Shown one piece after another: positions 36,973 to 48,300 of a DNA stretch of 64,000 nucleotides; the first letter of the stretch is position 1; every line of letters starts with the position of its first letter. Source of the stretch: Methylotenera_A sp046598525 (GTDB taxonomy: Bacteria > Pseudomonadota > Gammaproteobacteria > Burkholderiales > Methylophilaceae); assembly GCA_046598525.1 (NCBI GenBank), contig JBKJIJ010000002.1, positions 1 through 64,000 of the forward strand, in the 5' to 3' direction. Position numbers and translations under genes: made by a program. The notes beneath the pieces are model-generated. The model saw only the letters and a program-made list of their open reading frames with translations. It made no database searches and was not told where the DNA came from.

Positions 36973-37058
36973 GTAAGGCGGCGTTGCTCACCAAAAAATT
37001 TTCCTTACATATCACTTATATGCCGCGTCAAATTTTTTTGGCGCGCGCCTTGCCTTAC
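36973..37058. repeat. Large imperfect inverted repeat between the two exbD genes
   Basis: GTAAGGC (36973-36979) is complementary to GCCTTAC (37052-37058). Inside it CCAAAAAATTT (36991-37001) is nearly complementary to AAATTTTTTTGG (37030-37041). The nested arms could fold into one long hairpin that fills most of the 132-base gap between the two exbD genes. It may tune the ratio of the two ExbD subunits or of upstream to downstream message. There is no clean terminator tail on the minus strand. Confidence 0.45.
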
Positions 37059-37085
37059 TTTGTAATATGCTTTTTTAAAACCATC

Positions 37086-37496
37086 TTACCCAGCCAACTT
37101 TTTAGTAACCAAACCAATTTCAGTAATATCCAGCTTTTTGCAAATGCCCAGCACCTCAGATACTTTGTCAAAATGCGCTGCCGCATCGCCTTTAAGCACT
37201 ACTGGCAATTCAGGGTTGCTATTTTTATATTCACTTAAGCGCTGCTCTAAAGTCGCCATATCCACTGGAAACGCATCTAAATAAACGCTGCCATCACTAG
37301 CAATCGTAATCGCCCTAGTCTGCGGTTTGGCAAGGCTGGCCGAATTAGCTGTTTGCGGAATATCCACCTTAACGCCCTGCACCGATGCGGTGGTCATGAT
37401 GATAAAAATCACCAACAACACGTAGGCCAAATCCAACATCGGCGTGATGTTAATCTCATCGTATAGCTGGTTCTCTTCCTTTATGCCTTCTGACAT
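37086..37496 (-). CDS. exbD: ExbD family biopolymer transport protein (first copy)
   Basis: A 136-residue single-pass inner-membrane protein with the ExbD helix INITPMLDLAYVLLVIFIIM. Asp22 is the expected proton-carrying residue. The periplasmic domain has KVDIPQTANSASLAKPQ and a C-terminal ITEIGLVTKK. It starts three bases after the DUF2341-LamG-ExbB gene, with which it should form the proton channel. Together with the second ExbD it may build a mixed stator. Confidence 0.88.
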   Translation of the reverse strand: MSEGIKEENQLYDEINITPMLDLAYVLLVIFIIMTTASVQGVKVDIPQTANSASLAKPQTRAITIASDGSVYLDAFPVDMATLEQRLSEYKNSNPELPVVLKGDAAAHFDKVSEVLGICKKLDITEIGLVTKKLAG

Positions 37497-37499
37497 GGC

Positions 37500-39242
37500 T
37501 TATTCTTTACCAAACAACTCGGCAGAGCGCGTGACAAACTCATCCACAAAAATCTGCATAGCAATAGTGATGTTTTTAATGCGGCTGGCTAAATAGTTGT
37601 AGCCAAATAGCGCAGGAATCGCCACAGCTAAACCGGCAACGGTTGCCAGCAACGCAGCCGCAATACCCGGCGCAATGGCGTTTACGTTAACGTCACCCGC
37701 CGCCGCAATGGCGGCAAAGGTAATCATTACGCCCACTACCGTGCCCAACAAACCTAAGAAAGGGCCGCCAGAAATCGCAATGGTCAATAGCACCATGCCA
37801 GCGTTTTGGCGCTGTGTTTCGCGCACCAAGTCGGCATCAATCGCGGCTTTAATCGCATCCATCGATGCGCCGCTTAATGAAAGCTTTTGGCCTTCGTGCT
37901 GACGCTTTTGCATTTCACGTAAGCCAGCTTGATACAACTTGAACAAATTGGAATGCGGGTATTTAGCGCCTTTGTCCAACTCTAATAAATCATTGGCATT
38001 TGCTTTTTGAAAGCGCGCCAAGAATCTTTTATTGTCTTTATCTGTACGCGAAACTAGCATGGCTTTACTCCACATTACCCACACACTAATCACAAACATC
38101 ACGGCTAAAATGGCAATGACAATTTTGGCGTCAATGGTTAAGCTATTAATCAAAATGCCTAAATAGTTCGCTTCGCCTTCTTCTTCGCCATCCTCAGCAG
38201 CATCACCTGCCGAAATAGCAATTAACTTACTATCAACACCTTGGCTTAGCGCGCTTAGTTGAATATAGCTGGCTGAACGCGCGATATTGGAAATTTCCAG
38301 CTCATCCATTTCGCCTGTGAAACCTTCACCAATTTTAATATCGGTAGCCGTATCCACTGTTGGCACATCGGCCGTTGCGGTTTCTGTTCCATTTAAATAC
38401 AGGGTTGCTTTGCCTGCGTTTAAGCTAAACGCAATATGTTGCCATGCAGCTGGCTTAAGCTCGCCACCTTTTAATACAATATCGGCCACTTTAAGAGTCA
38501 GCGTTTGCGTATCGATGGCTAAATCAATATTATTTTCTTGGCTGTATAAACTGGCTGTTTGTGGCAATGCACTTGGTTTAACCCAAGCTGACCATGTAAA
38601 ACCTGCACTAGCGTTGGTCGCTACGTTGGCAGGAATCACCAAAGCTGTGCCCGTTAGTACAGCGCTTTCACCCATTAAGCCCGCTTTTTGCGCGGTAATG
38701 CTGCCTGTGGCAAATAGGCCAGATGCCGAGCTGTCTTGTAATAAAGCCTTATCAGAAAACTGAAATAAAGCGACTACATTGGCATCTAGCATCATTTTTG
38801 GGCTGGCGGTGCTGGTTGCTTCTTCGTTGCCTGAGTACACCCAAATATGCGCATCTTTATCGGCTGCGCTAATTTGCGGAATTTGGACCCAAATAATCGC
38901 CAACTCATTTACCGCATCAAATTTTTCAACAAAATATTTCAGCTCTGTTTTGTCATCTTGCGCAATAAAACGAATATCCGAACCATCAACATTCACGCTA
39001 GCAAAATCGAAATTACCAGAATGCAAACGCATTACCACTAATGGCTGAGTAACGGCTTGTGTAACACCAGCAGCGTTAACACTCACCTTTTGGCGTACCG
39101 TCCAAGCATCGTTCCATTGCGCCTGCGCAAGTGTTGATGCAAACAGGAAAATAGAAGCGACCCAAACTAATAATGGATTTTTTGGGGTGGATTTAAACAG
39201 ATTGATTAACATCGTTGAACTAACTAAAATTGTTTGAAGCAT
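37500..39242 (-). CDS. DUF2341-LamG domain protein fused to a MotA/TolQ/ExbB proton channel
   Basis: A 580-residue membrane protein that joins two worlds. After a signal peptide ending near residue 41, residues about 45-150 match the DUF2341 pattern (WTVRQKVSV, VRFIAQDDKTELKYFVEKFD-like, IWVYSGN). Residues about 155-335 form a LamG/concanavalin-like fold (FTWSAWVKPSALP, GGELKPAAWQHIAFSLNAGKATLYLNG, FTGEMDELEISN). An acidic linker (350-357) precedes the first helix at 370-392. The ExbB core has two more helices, with GGPFLGLLGTVVGVMITF (492-509) and PGIAAALLATVAGLAVAIPA (525-544). The LamG part would sit in the periplasm and may bind glycan or an adhesin. It heads the ExbD-ExbD-TonB-porin operon. 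Confidence 0.85.
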   Translation of the reverse strand: MLQTILVSSTMLINLFKSTPKNPLLVWVASIFLFASTLAQAQWNDAWTVRQKVSVNAAGVTQAVTQPLVVMRLHSGNFDFASVNVDGSDIRFIAQDDKTELKYFVEKFDAVNELAIIWVQIPQISAADKDAHIWVYSGNEEATSTASPKMMLDANVVALFQFSDKALLQDSSASGLFATGSITAQKAGLMGESAVLTGTALVIPANVATNASAGFTWSAWVKPSALPQTASLYSQENNIDLAIDTQTLTLKVADIVLKGGELKPAAWQHIAFSLNAGKATLYLNGTETATADVPTVDTATDIKIGEGFTGEMDELEISNIARSASYIQLSALSQGVDSKLIAISAGDAAEDGEEEGEANYLGILINSLTIDAKIVIAILAVMFVISVWVMWSKAMLVSRTDKDNKRFLARFQKANANDLLELDKGAKYPHSNLFKLYQAGLREMQKRQHEGQKLSLSGASMDAIKAAIDADLVRETQRQNAGMVLLTIAISGGPFLGLLGTVVGVMITFAAIAAAGDVNVNAIAPGIAAALLATVAGLAVAIPALFGYNYLASRIKNITIAMQIFVDEFVTRSAELFGKE

Positions 39243-39293
39243 GTTATCCGCACAATATTTCAGCTTGGTTAAATCTATGTGACAAACAAAACA

Positions 39294-39325
39294 AAACGCC
39301 TAGTCCGTTACCAGAATAGGCGTTT
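39294..39325 (-). terminator. Intrinsic terminator after the TpsA gene
   Basis: AAACGCCTA (39294-39302) pairs perfectly with TAGGCGTTT (39317-39325). Read on the minus strand, the nine-base stem is followed by TTTTGTTTTGTTTG. It lies 23 bases after the stop codon of the giant exoprotein gene and separates it from the Ton-type operon. Confidence 0.8.
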
Positions 39326-39347
39326 ATAAAGACCGCTATTTGTTTTT

Positions 39348-42300
39348 TTATAATCCGATACTAATCACATCTACATAAATCAGCGATGGCAATTCTGGTT
39401 TTAATGAGGATTGATTAACCGATTGCGCAACGCTTTGTGCAACTGCTTGCGTGGCTGCATTAACGGCATCTGGCGTGGTTGAAACGCCTGCACCTGCAAA
39501 ACCAGCCGTGGCCGCGATTGGCACGCCAGATGAGGCACCAGAAACTTGAATATTGGTGGCATTTAGCACAATTGGCGCCACAATTAACAAATCACCCGCC
39601 TCAATGCCAGCTTCACCCGCATCTACAATCGGTGCAATTAAGCTTACTCTGCCTTTTGCGGGCGCTTTTCGCTTGCCGCTTGGTCCATCTGGATCATAAC
39701 TTTGCGCACGAATACCACTACCTGCCGCCACCCCTTTTACCTCAATAGTGGTATTTCCATCTACATCCGTTTGCACAACACGTTCGGGGATAGAGGTGGC
39801 CGTTTTAGATCCGCGGCCTGCATCAATTGTGCCTGTGGTAGACCATACCGTAATATCGCTACCAAATTGCGTAATCACTTTAGATTGATTAACCTCAAAG
39901 CCATTATTAGCAGTGGCGCGAATCGCACCGCCTTTTTCGGTAATCACGCCCACATCGTCTGCGCCGCCGCCGGCCACACCCACATTAATCAAACCGCCTG
40001 GAGCCAACAAATCGATACTGCCTCCATTGTTTGTAGTGATTTTGCTTTTATATAAAGCAATATCGCCTTCATTTAAAGTGGGGAACAGCTTAGCAATGGC
40101 CTGATAGCCTCTGTCATGCGAACCTGATTTTGCAAAGGCTTCAGCAGATGCCAATAACTCGCTGCTTATGTGCCTGTTAGCAAAAATCGTTTTAGTTTCA
40201 ACATTAGCGTTGTTAAATAAAGCCAACGCATCGGCCGCGCTAAGTGCCGCGTTACCAGTGTTTTCGCGCATAAAATCAGTTAGAGCATTGGTGGTTACAA
40301 TGCGATATTGTGATAACTTTGTTGCATCACCCGCAATCACCGCAGGCCCAGCACCAGTGGGCAATATGTATTGATTAATATAGCCTTGCACATTTGCACC
40401 ATTACCCAAGCCAGCCTGTAAGGTAATAGACGCGCCCTCGCTAGGCAATGCAGCATTACTTATCTGAACAGTATTTTCATTTCTAATTAAGCCAGCACTG
40501 CCCGTAGTCGCAATTCTTGCGCTGGTACTAGATAAATCAATATTGCGATCAGCTTGAAGCAATAAGTTGCCTGGTCCACTCACAGTTACATCACCTACCT
40601 TAATATCATTACCCGCTTTTATCAGACTAATATCACTTGAGTTATTGTTTTGAATATCTAATACAAGCCCATTTATATCTTTGCCTGCCACAATTTTTGC
40701 AACTTTTGGTAGCGTGACTTTCGAAATTCCATCTGGCGAAATATTGCCTACCTTAGCTACAATCAATACTGGTTCTGGATTATTTTTATGAAGCAATTGC
40801 GCAGAGTGTGTTAAAAGTTGATTAGCGATTGCTGTAGAAAATCCATTAATTTTTGAAGTCGGTTTATCGATACTCGGCAATAAAGCTGGATCTGCATCAG
40901 ACATTAAAATATTACCTAACCCAATATTTCTAGCAGAAAGTACTTTTAAATCTCCCGTAGGTGAAGGTAGCAAGGTAATGACACCAATATTGACATCACC
41001 GTTATGTGAAATTACTTTTAAATTACTAGGCGCATATTTAAGACTATCAGTTACTTGCGAATCCAAACCAGCTATGTTGCCTAATATTGTACTTTTTCCT
41101 CCAAAATCTGCATTACCTAATAAGCTAGAAACATTGACAGCCGCTTTAGGTGAGTAGCTATTAAAGTATGCATTATTTCCAGTTCTATCAATTAAAGTAC
41201 CATTAGTTGTCGATTGGCTTACCAAAGTTGGATTAATCGTCGTTTCGATAAAAGTATTATTGCCAGCAGTAACGTTAAACTTACCATCTTGCAACGCCAA
41301 TATTGTGCCGAAAGTATTCCCTTGTTTTTGAATTGAGCCCCCGGCATCTATTTCACCATCGCCTTTAGCTACAAAATAAACACCATTTCTAATGTCGCCC
41401 CCTGCATTCACTTTAACATCGCCGCCGCCATCTATCGATTGGTTGCCAGTTGTACCGTTAGTATCAAACCGCGCTGTTGTTGGTGCAGAAACAGAGAAGT
41501 TACTAATATTGCTACCTGCAACAATGTTAATATCACCGCCGCCCATAGTCGCTAAGCTTTGTTTGAATAAATCTGGGCGCACCCACCAGCTAGTGTCTTT
41601 ATCAGTGCTGCCACCACCCTGGCGGAATAGCCATTGGTTAATCAATTGGCGATTGTTCGTCTGAGATTCTCCACCTGCAATATTACCTTTAACTGCAATA
41701 TTGATATCGCCACCATCGGTTAAGTAATTTGTTGTGCCTGATGGCAGGTCAAATCCATCTAAGGTGCTAGCAGTACGGCCAGCCGTATATATCGCCGTGT
41801 TTGCACCACCCATCACTAAATTCCCACCTGCTGCCATATCAATATTGCCAGTACCTGTGCGGATAACACGCGTATTCGTGGCTGTGCCATTGTTAATGGT
41901 GATGTTGCCTGATGTTGAACTCGCATTGGTTGCAAGTATATTTGCAGCAGTAAAATCTGCACCCGCTACAATTCTGTATGACGTGGAATCACCCTCGCCA
42001 ACCAAACCAGCTGAAGTAGCGGTTGTAAAGCCATCACTTAAGCTGCCATTAAAAGTAATATTGTCTTTTGCACGCAATGTGAGTACGCTAGGCTCATTGC
42101 CAGTACTTGTGGTCGAGTATAAATTCCAATCGCTGCCTAAAGTTAAGCTAGTAGCTGATTGAATTTCCGTTCCTGCACGCAGGTGAAAGGTCTCATCGCC
42201 TGCCTTACCTAAGCTAGTCGTAATGACGTCTTTATTACCCATGAAGCTATTAACATCATTTTTAACTGTGTTAAACCCTAAAGTAGCACCAGTGCCACTG

Positions 42301-45300
42301 CCAGTTGTAATGCTCGTCACCCCAAGAAAAGTTTTAAATGCTTCTAATACTGTCGATTTCGCACCTGTGATGTTTGAAGCAAGATTAATCACAGCAACGC
42401 CGTTACCAGCACCCGCGCCAATTCTAGGCGCTCGCAAATGAACCTTGCCGCCTGTGCCACCTAAGCCCGCACTTACTTCGACGTTCGAGCCAGCTTTTAA
42501 ATCTAAACTTCCTGCGCGGGTATAAACTTCTACCTTACCGCCTTCTTCGCCAACTTTAGTACTATTAGCTTTTAGGTTTGCTGTATTTTCTAGCGTAACG
42601 CCATTACCCGCAAATAATCCGATATGAGCGTTTTTTGGCGCTGTAGCAATAATGTCGCCTGTGACTGTAATTTTACCAGCATCCACGCTCACGATGGTTT
42701 CGCGTGCTTTGAGTGCATTTGCACCTGTGCCGCTAATATTTACATCGCCAGTGCGTACTCGATATTGGCGGCCTTCATCAAAGCCAGCTGCACGGTTGTT
42801 GGTGGCGGTTAAATCAGCCAGTGTTTTTACATCCACATCCAGTACGCCACCTCTACCTGTACCCATTGCAGCGCCTTTTAAATCGCCCGCAATATTTGCT
42901 GTGCCGTTAGTTGCAAGCACTTTCACCAAGCCAGCATTGGCTTCGCCTTGGCTAGTTACATCGACCAGCGCACCCGTATTTACATTTACGTTACCTGTAG
43001 TGGAAGTTAGTGTGACGCTACCTGCATTTGCAGTTACCGTTTTATCGTAAAAAGTGTTGGTTGTTGAGGCAGCACTTAAATTTGCACCAGCTGCAATATT
43101 CAAATCATTGGTTGTGGTGAGTGCCAACTTACCAGATGACAAATCAATATTGCTGGCAACCGTTAAGTCTTTAGCTGATATGTCCAGCTTGGCGCCAAAG
43201 CCTTTGTTTGTGCTGGCTACAGCATTTGCTAGCTGCGCAATTTCAATTTTCTCATTAGAATTAATTTTGTAATCTGCTGCCGTATCTGCCGTTAAGCGGC
43301 CTGTCGTAAGTTTAGTTTCTGCAACATTAAAACTGGCTTCGCCATTATTCGCCACGCGAATTTCATCAGCTTTGATATCAAGTTTAGTAAATCCAGCAAT
43401 TTGCGTTTTGCCACTTACAGTTTCGCCACCATCTAATTTTACTGTCGCCGCGTTAATCTCTAAGCCTCGCCCAGATGGGTCTGTAGCATCGGTAAACTGT
43501 GCATTTTGTGTGTTTTTAAGCGTGAATGTCTGTGCCGTAACAATGCTAGGCGTAGCATTGGTGGGTGCTGTCGCCTCACCCGCTCCCAAATGGCCAACAA
43601 TGCCAGCCGCATTCATAGTTAAATCTAGTTTGTTATTACCAAAGCTTACGCTACCAAATATATCAATATTATTATAACTATTGAGTGTTAAAGTTTTAAG
43701 CTGTCCCAATGCTGCCAACGCACCCGAATTAACATTCAAGCCTAAAGTGCCTATGGGCGCATCACCTATTAAAATACGATTTGCGCCCAAAGTAGCACTG
43801 CCGCTATCTTGCAAGCTGACGTTACTCAACAAACTTGCAGATTTGGTAGCATCTAGCACCACTGAATTACCCGCTTTTACCGTGCTGCCAGCTTCAATGT
43901 TTAACTCACCTTTAGTTGAGGTTGCTGAACCTCCCGTACGGCTATAACTAATATCGCTATTGGATGACAACGCTAACAACGCGCCATCTCCATCAGCTTT
44001 AATTACTGTTTTAGCTGGTGTTTTTGATGCTGCTCCGGTGTCAATTGCGGCATCTGTGTTCACCGTAATTTTATCTTTTGCAGCTGCAATAAATTCAGGC
44101 ATTTTAATCACATTACTACTATTATTTTCAATACTGACAGTTTCAGCGCCTGTGGCAACTTCTACTACACCATCACGCAATTTGCGGCTACCACCCAGCA
44201 ACAAGCTCTCGGCATTTAACGCATTGATACTGCTAGCAGTTAGCTGCAAGCTGCTTGTGTCTGATAAATCTTGGTTATTGACCACACGTATATTTGTTGA
44301 GCTAATATCTACATTTAAACCTGCGCCACCAACCACTTTATTGGCAGCAACTGCGCCATCTAGGGCTAACTTGGCACTATCTATGGATAACCTACCCACA
44401 TCTTGCGGCAAGACAACTTTTTTGGCGTCTGTTTTATTTGTATTTGCAAAAAAGGTGTTAGCGCTAGTGAGAACATATTGCGATGGCGCCTTAGAAACTG
44501 TACCTGTAGCTGGGCGGAAAATTGCACCATCAGTGACTTTGAATGTTGACCAATTGGCATCGCGAGCACCTGTGCCTAAATCAGCACGGTAACCTGTAGT
44601 GAGCGTTGAGCCATCTAATTGCGGTGCAACTTGTGCTGGCAATAATTTGCTACCCGCCACATTAGCCTCTACCAAAAATGCACCTGGCACCAAGGCAAAG
44701 CGTGCAGGTAATAATGTGTAATTGCCTGTAGCAAGCCCTGGTACACCAGTTAAAAATACCGATTGGCCTACACTTACTGGGGTTGAGCTGTCACTATAAA
44801 CCTGATCAAATGGCGCATAGTCTTGCCCTAAATTAGGGATTACCGCATAAGTATTTGCTTGTGCTAAAACGTCATTACTGCCTCCGATACCTGGCACAAA
44901 TTCATAAGCAAACATATCGCCACCAGCTGACAAATCTAATACTGCATTTTTTTGTAAATCCACGTTTGCAGATTTAATAGTAATGGCTTTTTCTGGCAAT
45001 GGCGTTGAGACGCCAGTAGCTTGGTTATAGACTTGACCACCCGTACTAGTAGTACCGTAAGGAATCATTTGATTATTAGCAGAGACTGAAGTCACACCAC
45101 CCGCTGTGAAGATGGCTGACTTTGTTGCATCTATATTTATTTGCCCAAAAGGTGCTGTTAAAACACCACTCTGCACAACATTTTCTGCTGTAAGACTTAA
45201 AGTTCCACCCGCTGAAAGCACTGGCTTAGCTGCAACCCCACTTGGCAACACGTTAATAGTGCTATTTGCACCAACGGCTTCAAAGCTAAGTTTGGCCGCT

Positions 45301-48300
45301 GTATTAGGATAAATTTGTCTAGCCTTTAAATTGATATCTCCATTGGCAACTAAGCCTCCAGCTATTGATGGCAAACCATCATTAGCAATTTGGGTACCTT
45401 GGCCGCTAATATCCTGCGCTGTATTAATTGAAGTTTCTTTAACACCTGCAATCGCCATTAAGCCATCGATATAAAGCTGTTTGGATTGTGTTGTTAACTT
45501 GCCCTCTCCTGCCGCAATGCTGGCATTATCTACCGAAGAGTTAGGGCTTTTTAAAGTGATATGACTAGCAGTTAATTTTGCCAATCCATCATTTTTTACA
45601 TTTATTTGCGGTGTTTCTAATTTTAAAATTCCTGCCAATTGCAAATCTAAACCATTTTCTATCTGAATTGAATCTTTTAATCCTAGGCTTGAATCCCCTG
45701 CAAATGATTTAACTTTCAAGTTCGCAAAACCACCTTGATTCACTTGATCTGCTGACATTCCCGCGCGAATTACATCAGTACTGGCCTCTGTATAGGAGTT
45801 GCCTGTAGCCGTCTTTAACGTATCACCTACAGCAAAGTTTTCGGCTACTAGTTGCTTTTGCTGGGTAATAGTAAACTCTCTGCTCCCTGTCAAAATAGGC
45901 GCACCAGCGTCTAACCTAGTACTAGTAAAGCCTACATCCAGCGTGCCGCCTCTGCCAGTGCCAGTTGCTGAGCCCTTAAAAGTACCATCCAGCAATAAAC
46001 CATCGCTAGCACTTAATTTAATAGTGCCCGCATCGCCATGTAAAGTTTCACGCGTGAAGCCAGTCGCCGTTTTTGTATCATTCACAATCGAAGTGCCTGA
46101 CACATCCAACACAGCACTCTCTTTAATAATAAGCGCACCTTTCGGCGCATCTATCGTAATATTTCCCGCTTTAAAGACCTGTGCTTTGAGTAAGCTTGGT
46201 TGAGAATCAGGTAGGCTTAGACTGCTACCAATTGCGCTTAAGTTAGCATTAGAACCAATAAAAATCGCTTGTGTTGGGTCATACAGTAGGCCGCCATCTT
46301 TATCATTAATCTTAATATTAATTGTGCCACTTGGGGTAACAATATCGCCCAGCACATTCACTTGCCTGCCTGCAGCCAAGCTAACTTCGCCACCTCTATC
46401 GGTGCGCAAAGTTGTATTTTCGGCCAGCGTTAATATGCCATCTATATTAGATGCGGTAAATTCTAGCGAAACAGGTGTGCGCGTTTCAGTTGGCTGTAAC
46501 ATTGGCTTGGCAACGCTGGCAATGCTGCCGCTTGCTAGGTTTTTAATATTCGGGCTAATAAACCAAGTGCTGCCTGTGGCATAAATTTCTTGGGTGCGTC
46601 CATCACCAATTTGCAAGTTGCCATTTGTGCTTAAATGGTAAGCCGAAAAGCCTGCCAAATTAAAGAATTCAGCACTTAAATCCACATCGCTTGTGCTGGC
46701 ATTTGGGTTGCCTGCAATATTTAGCGATTGATTAAAGCCGACTGATAATATGCCGCCCTTATCAAACCCGTAAGATTGCAACGTAGTATTTGCACCTTGG
46801 CTCACCATCGTAAAGCTAATATCGCCCGCCTTACCTTTTTGCAATTCGCCTGCATGATTCAACCATGCGCCAGCTGATGCATCTAACGTTACATTGTCAC
46901 CAATGGTTAAAACTCCGCCATTTGTTGTGATTATTCCGCCATCTACAGCCGCTGGTTGCGATAACGCACTTATAGCACCTGGTGTGTCATTGGTAAACAA
47001 ACCTGCCGTGCTAATCGTAACGCCATTTGCAACGGTGGTATTGCCAGATAAAATCACATTAGAGCTAGGCGCAAAAATATTGGCATTGATATTGGTTTGG
47101 CTAGATGCTAAGTTTTGATTGAGCTTAAGCTCACCTTTTGGTTTAAGCGCAATAGTCTGATTAACTGCTAGTTTTTCCACTTTAGCTAAATTAACTTTAT
47201 TAAAGCCTTGTGCCAGAAAATCGGTGCTAATAACAGATTGATAATTCGCCGAACTTGGCAGCGCGTCTTCAAAGTTAAAATTGCTTGGCAAGTTTTTTGC
47301 GTTAGCCTCAATAGCCAAATCACGCGCACTCGCTAGTAATTCACCGTTTTTAGGTAATGCTTGTTGAACATATTGCTGGGTGCCCACTGTTGTGTTAGCA
47401 AGCAGGCTGCCCGCTAGCACCAAGTTTTGGGTTAAAACATTCTCATCAGCTACGGTTAAATCAACCTTGCCAGCGTCATCGCCTTCTTTATAGCTATTTA
47501 TATAATTGCCGACAATAAACGTTCTTAAATCGCGGCTTGAGCTTGAATCTGAAAAATCACCCCAATCGCGTGTGTCGTTGCCGCCTAAGTTCCATACCCG
47601 CGTTACGCCCCATTTGTCACTTTTTTGAAAATACAAATCGCCCGTAGTGTCGTAAGGTACTCCCGGTTTGGCTTCAGAAATCGGCACTAGCTTACCGTTG
47701 TAAAACAGATTGGTTTCTTTAATGGTTCCAGCTTCATAGGTGGTAGATCCGCCAGAAACATTAATTACAGCGCCTTTGCTAACAATCAAATCATTCGGCG
47801 TTGATAGGGTTACCGTGCCAGCCTTGGTCATGCGCTCTGAAACGGTTGCGCCTTTTAAAGCTAAAAACGGTTTGATATCAAACAGATCTGTGCCTTTTCT
47901 GGCATCCACATAGACGGTCTTTTTAAACAATCCGCCATCGCGCAAAATAGGCGCGTCACGTAGTTGGTCAGAAAACAACTCCACCTCTAGCTGATTACGC
48001 GACATTGGCGCAATGGCATTAACGCCAGAAACATCAATCTCGGCATTTTCGCCTAAAAATATTCTAGTTGGGTTTTGGCTATTGAGTAAAGCCGAAGCAA
48101 CATTGGTGGTTTTTGCCGTAGTTGCCAGCACATTGCCGCCTTTTGCGCTAATTTTACCTTCAATATTAATTAAGCTGGCTTCAATCTCTACTTTAGAGGT
48201 ATTAAATGCCTGCGAAACAATAGTTTCTTCTTTATTGTCGTATTCTGGCTTCACTTCGGTAACGCTGCTTTTTGCAAGCGTTACTAAACCATTGCGCGCA

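Noticed and set aside
43960..44592. 210-codon plus-strand open frame inside the giant exoprotein gene
   Set aside because: Many such antisense frames run along the repetitive exoprotein gene; codon bias of the true strand explains them.
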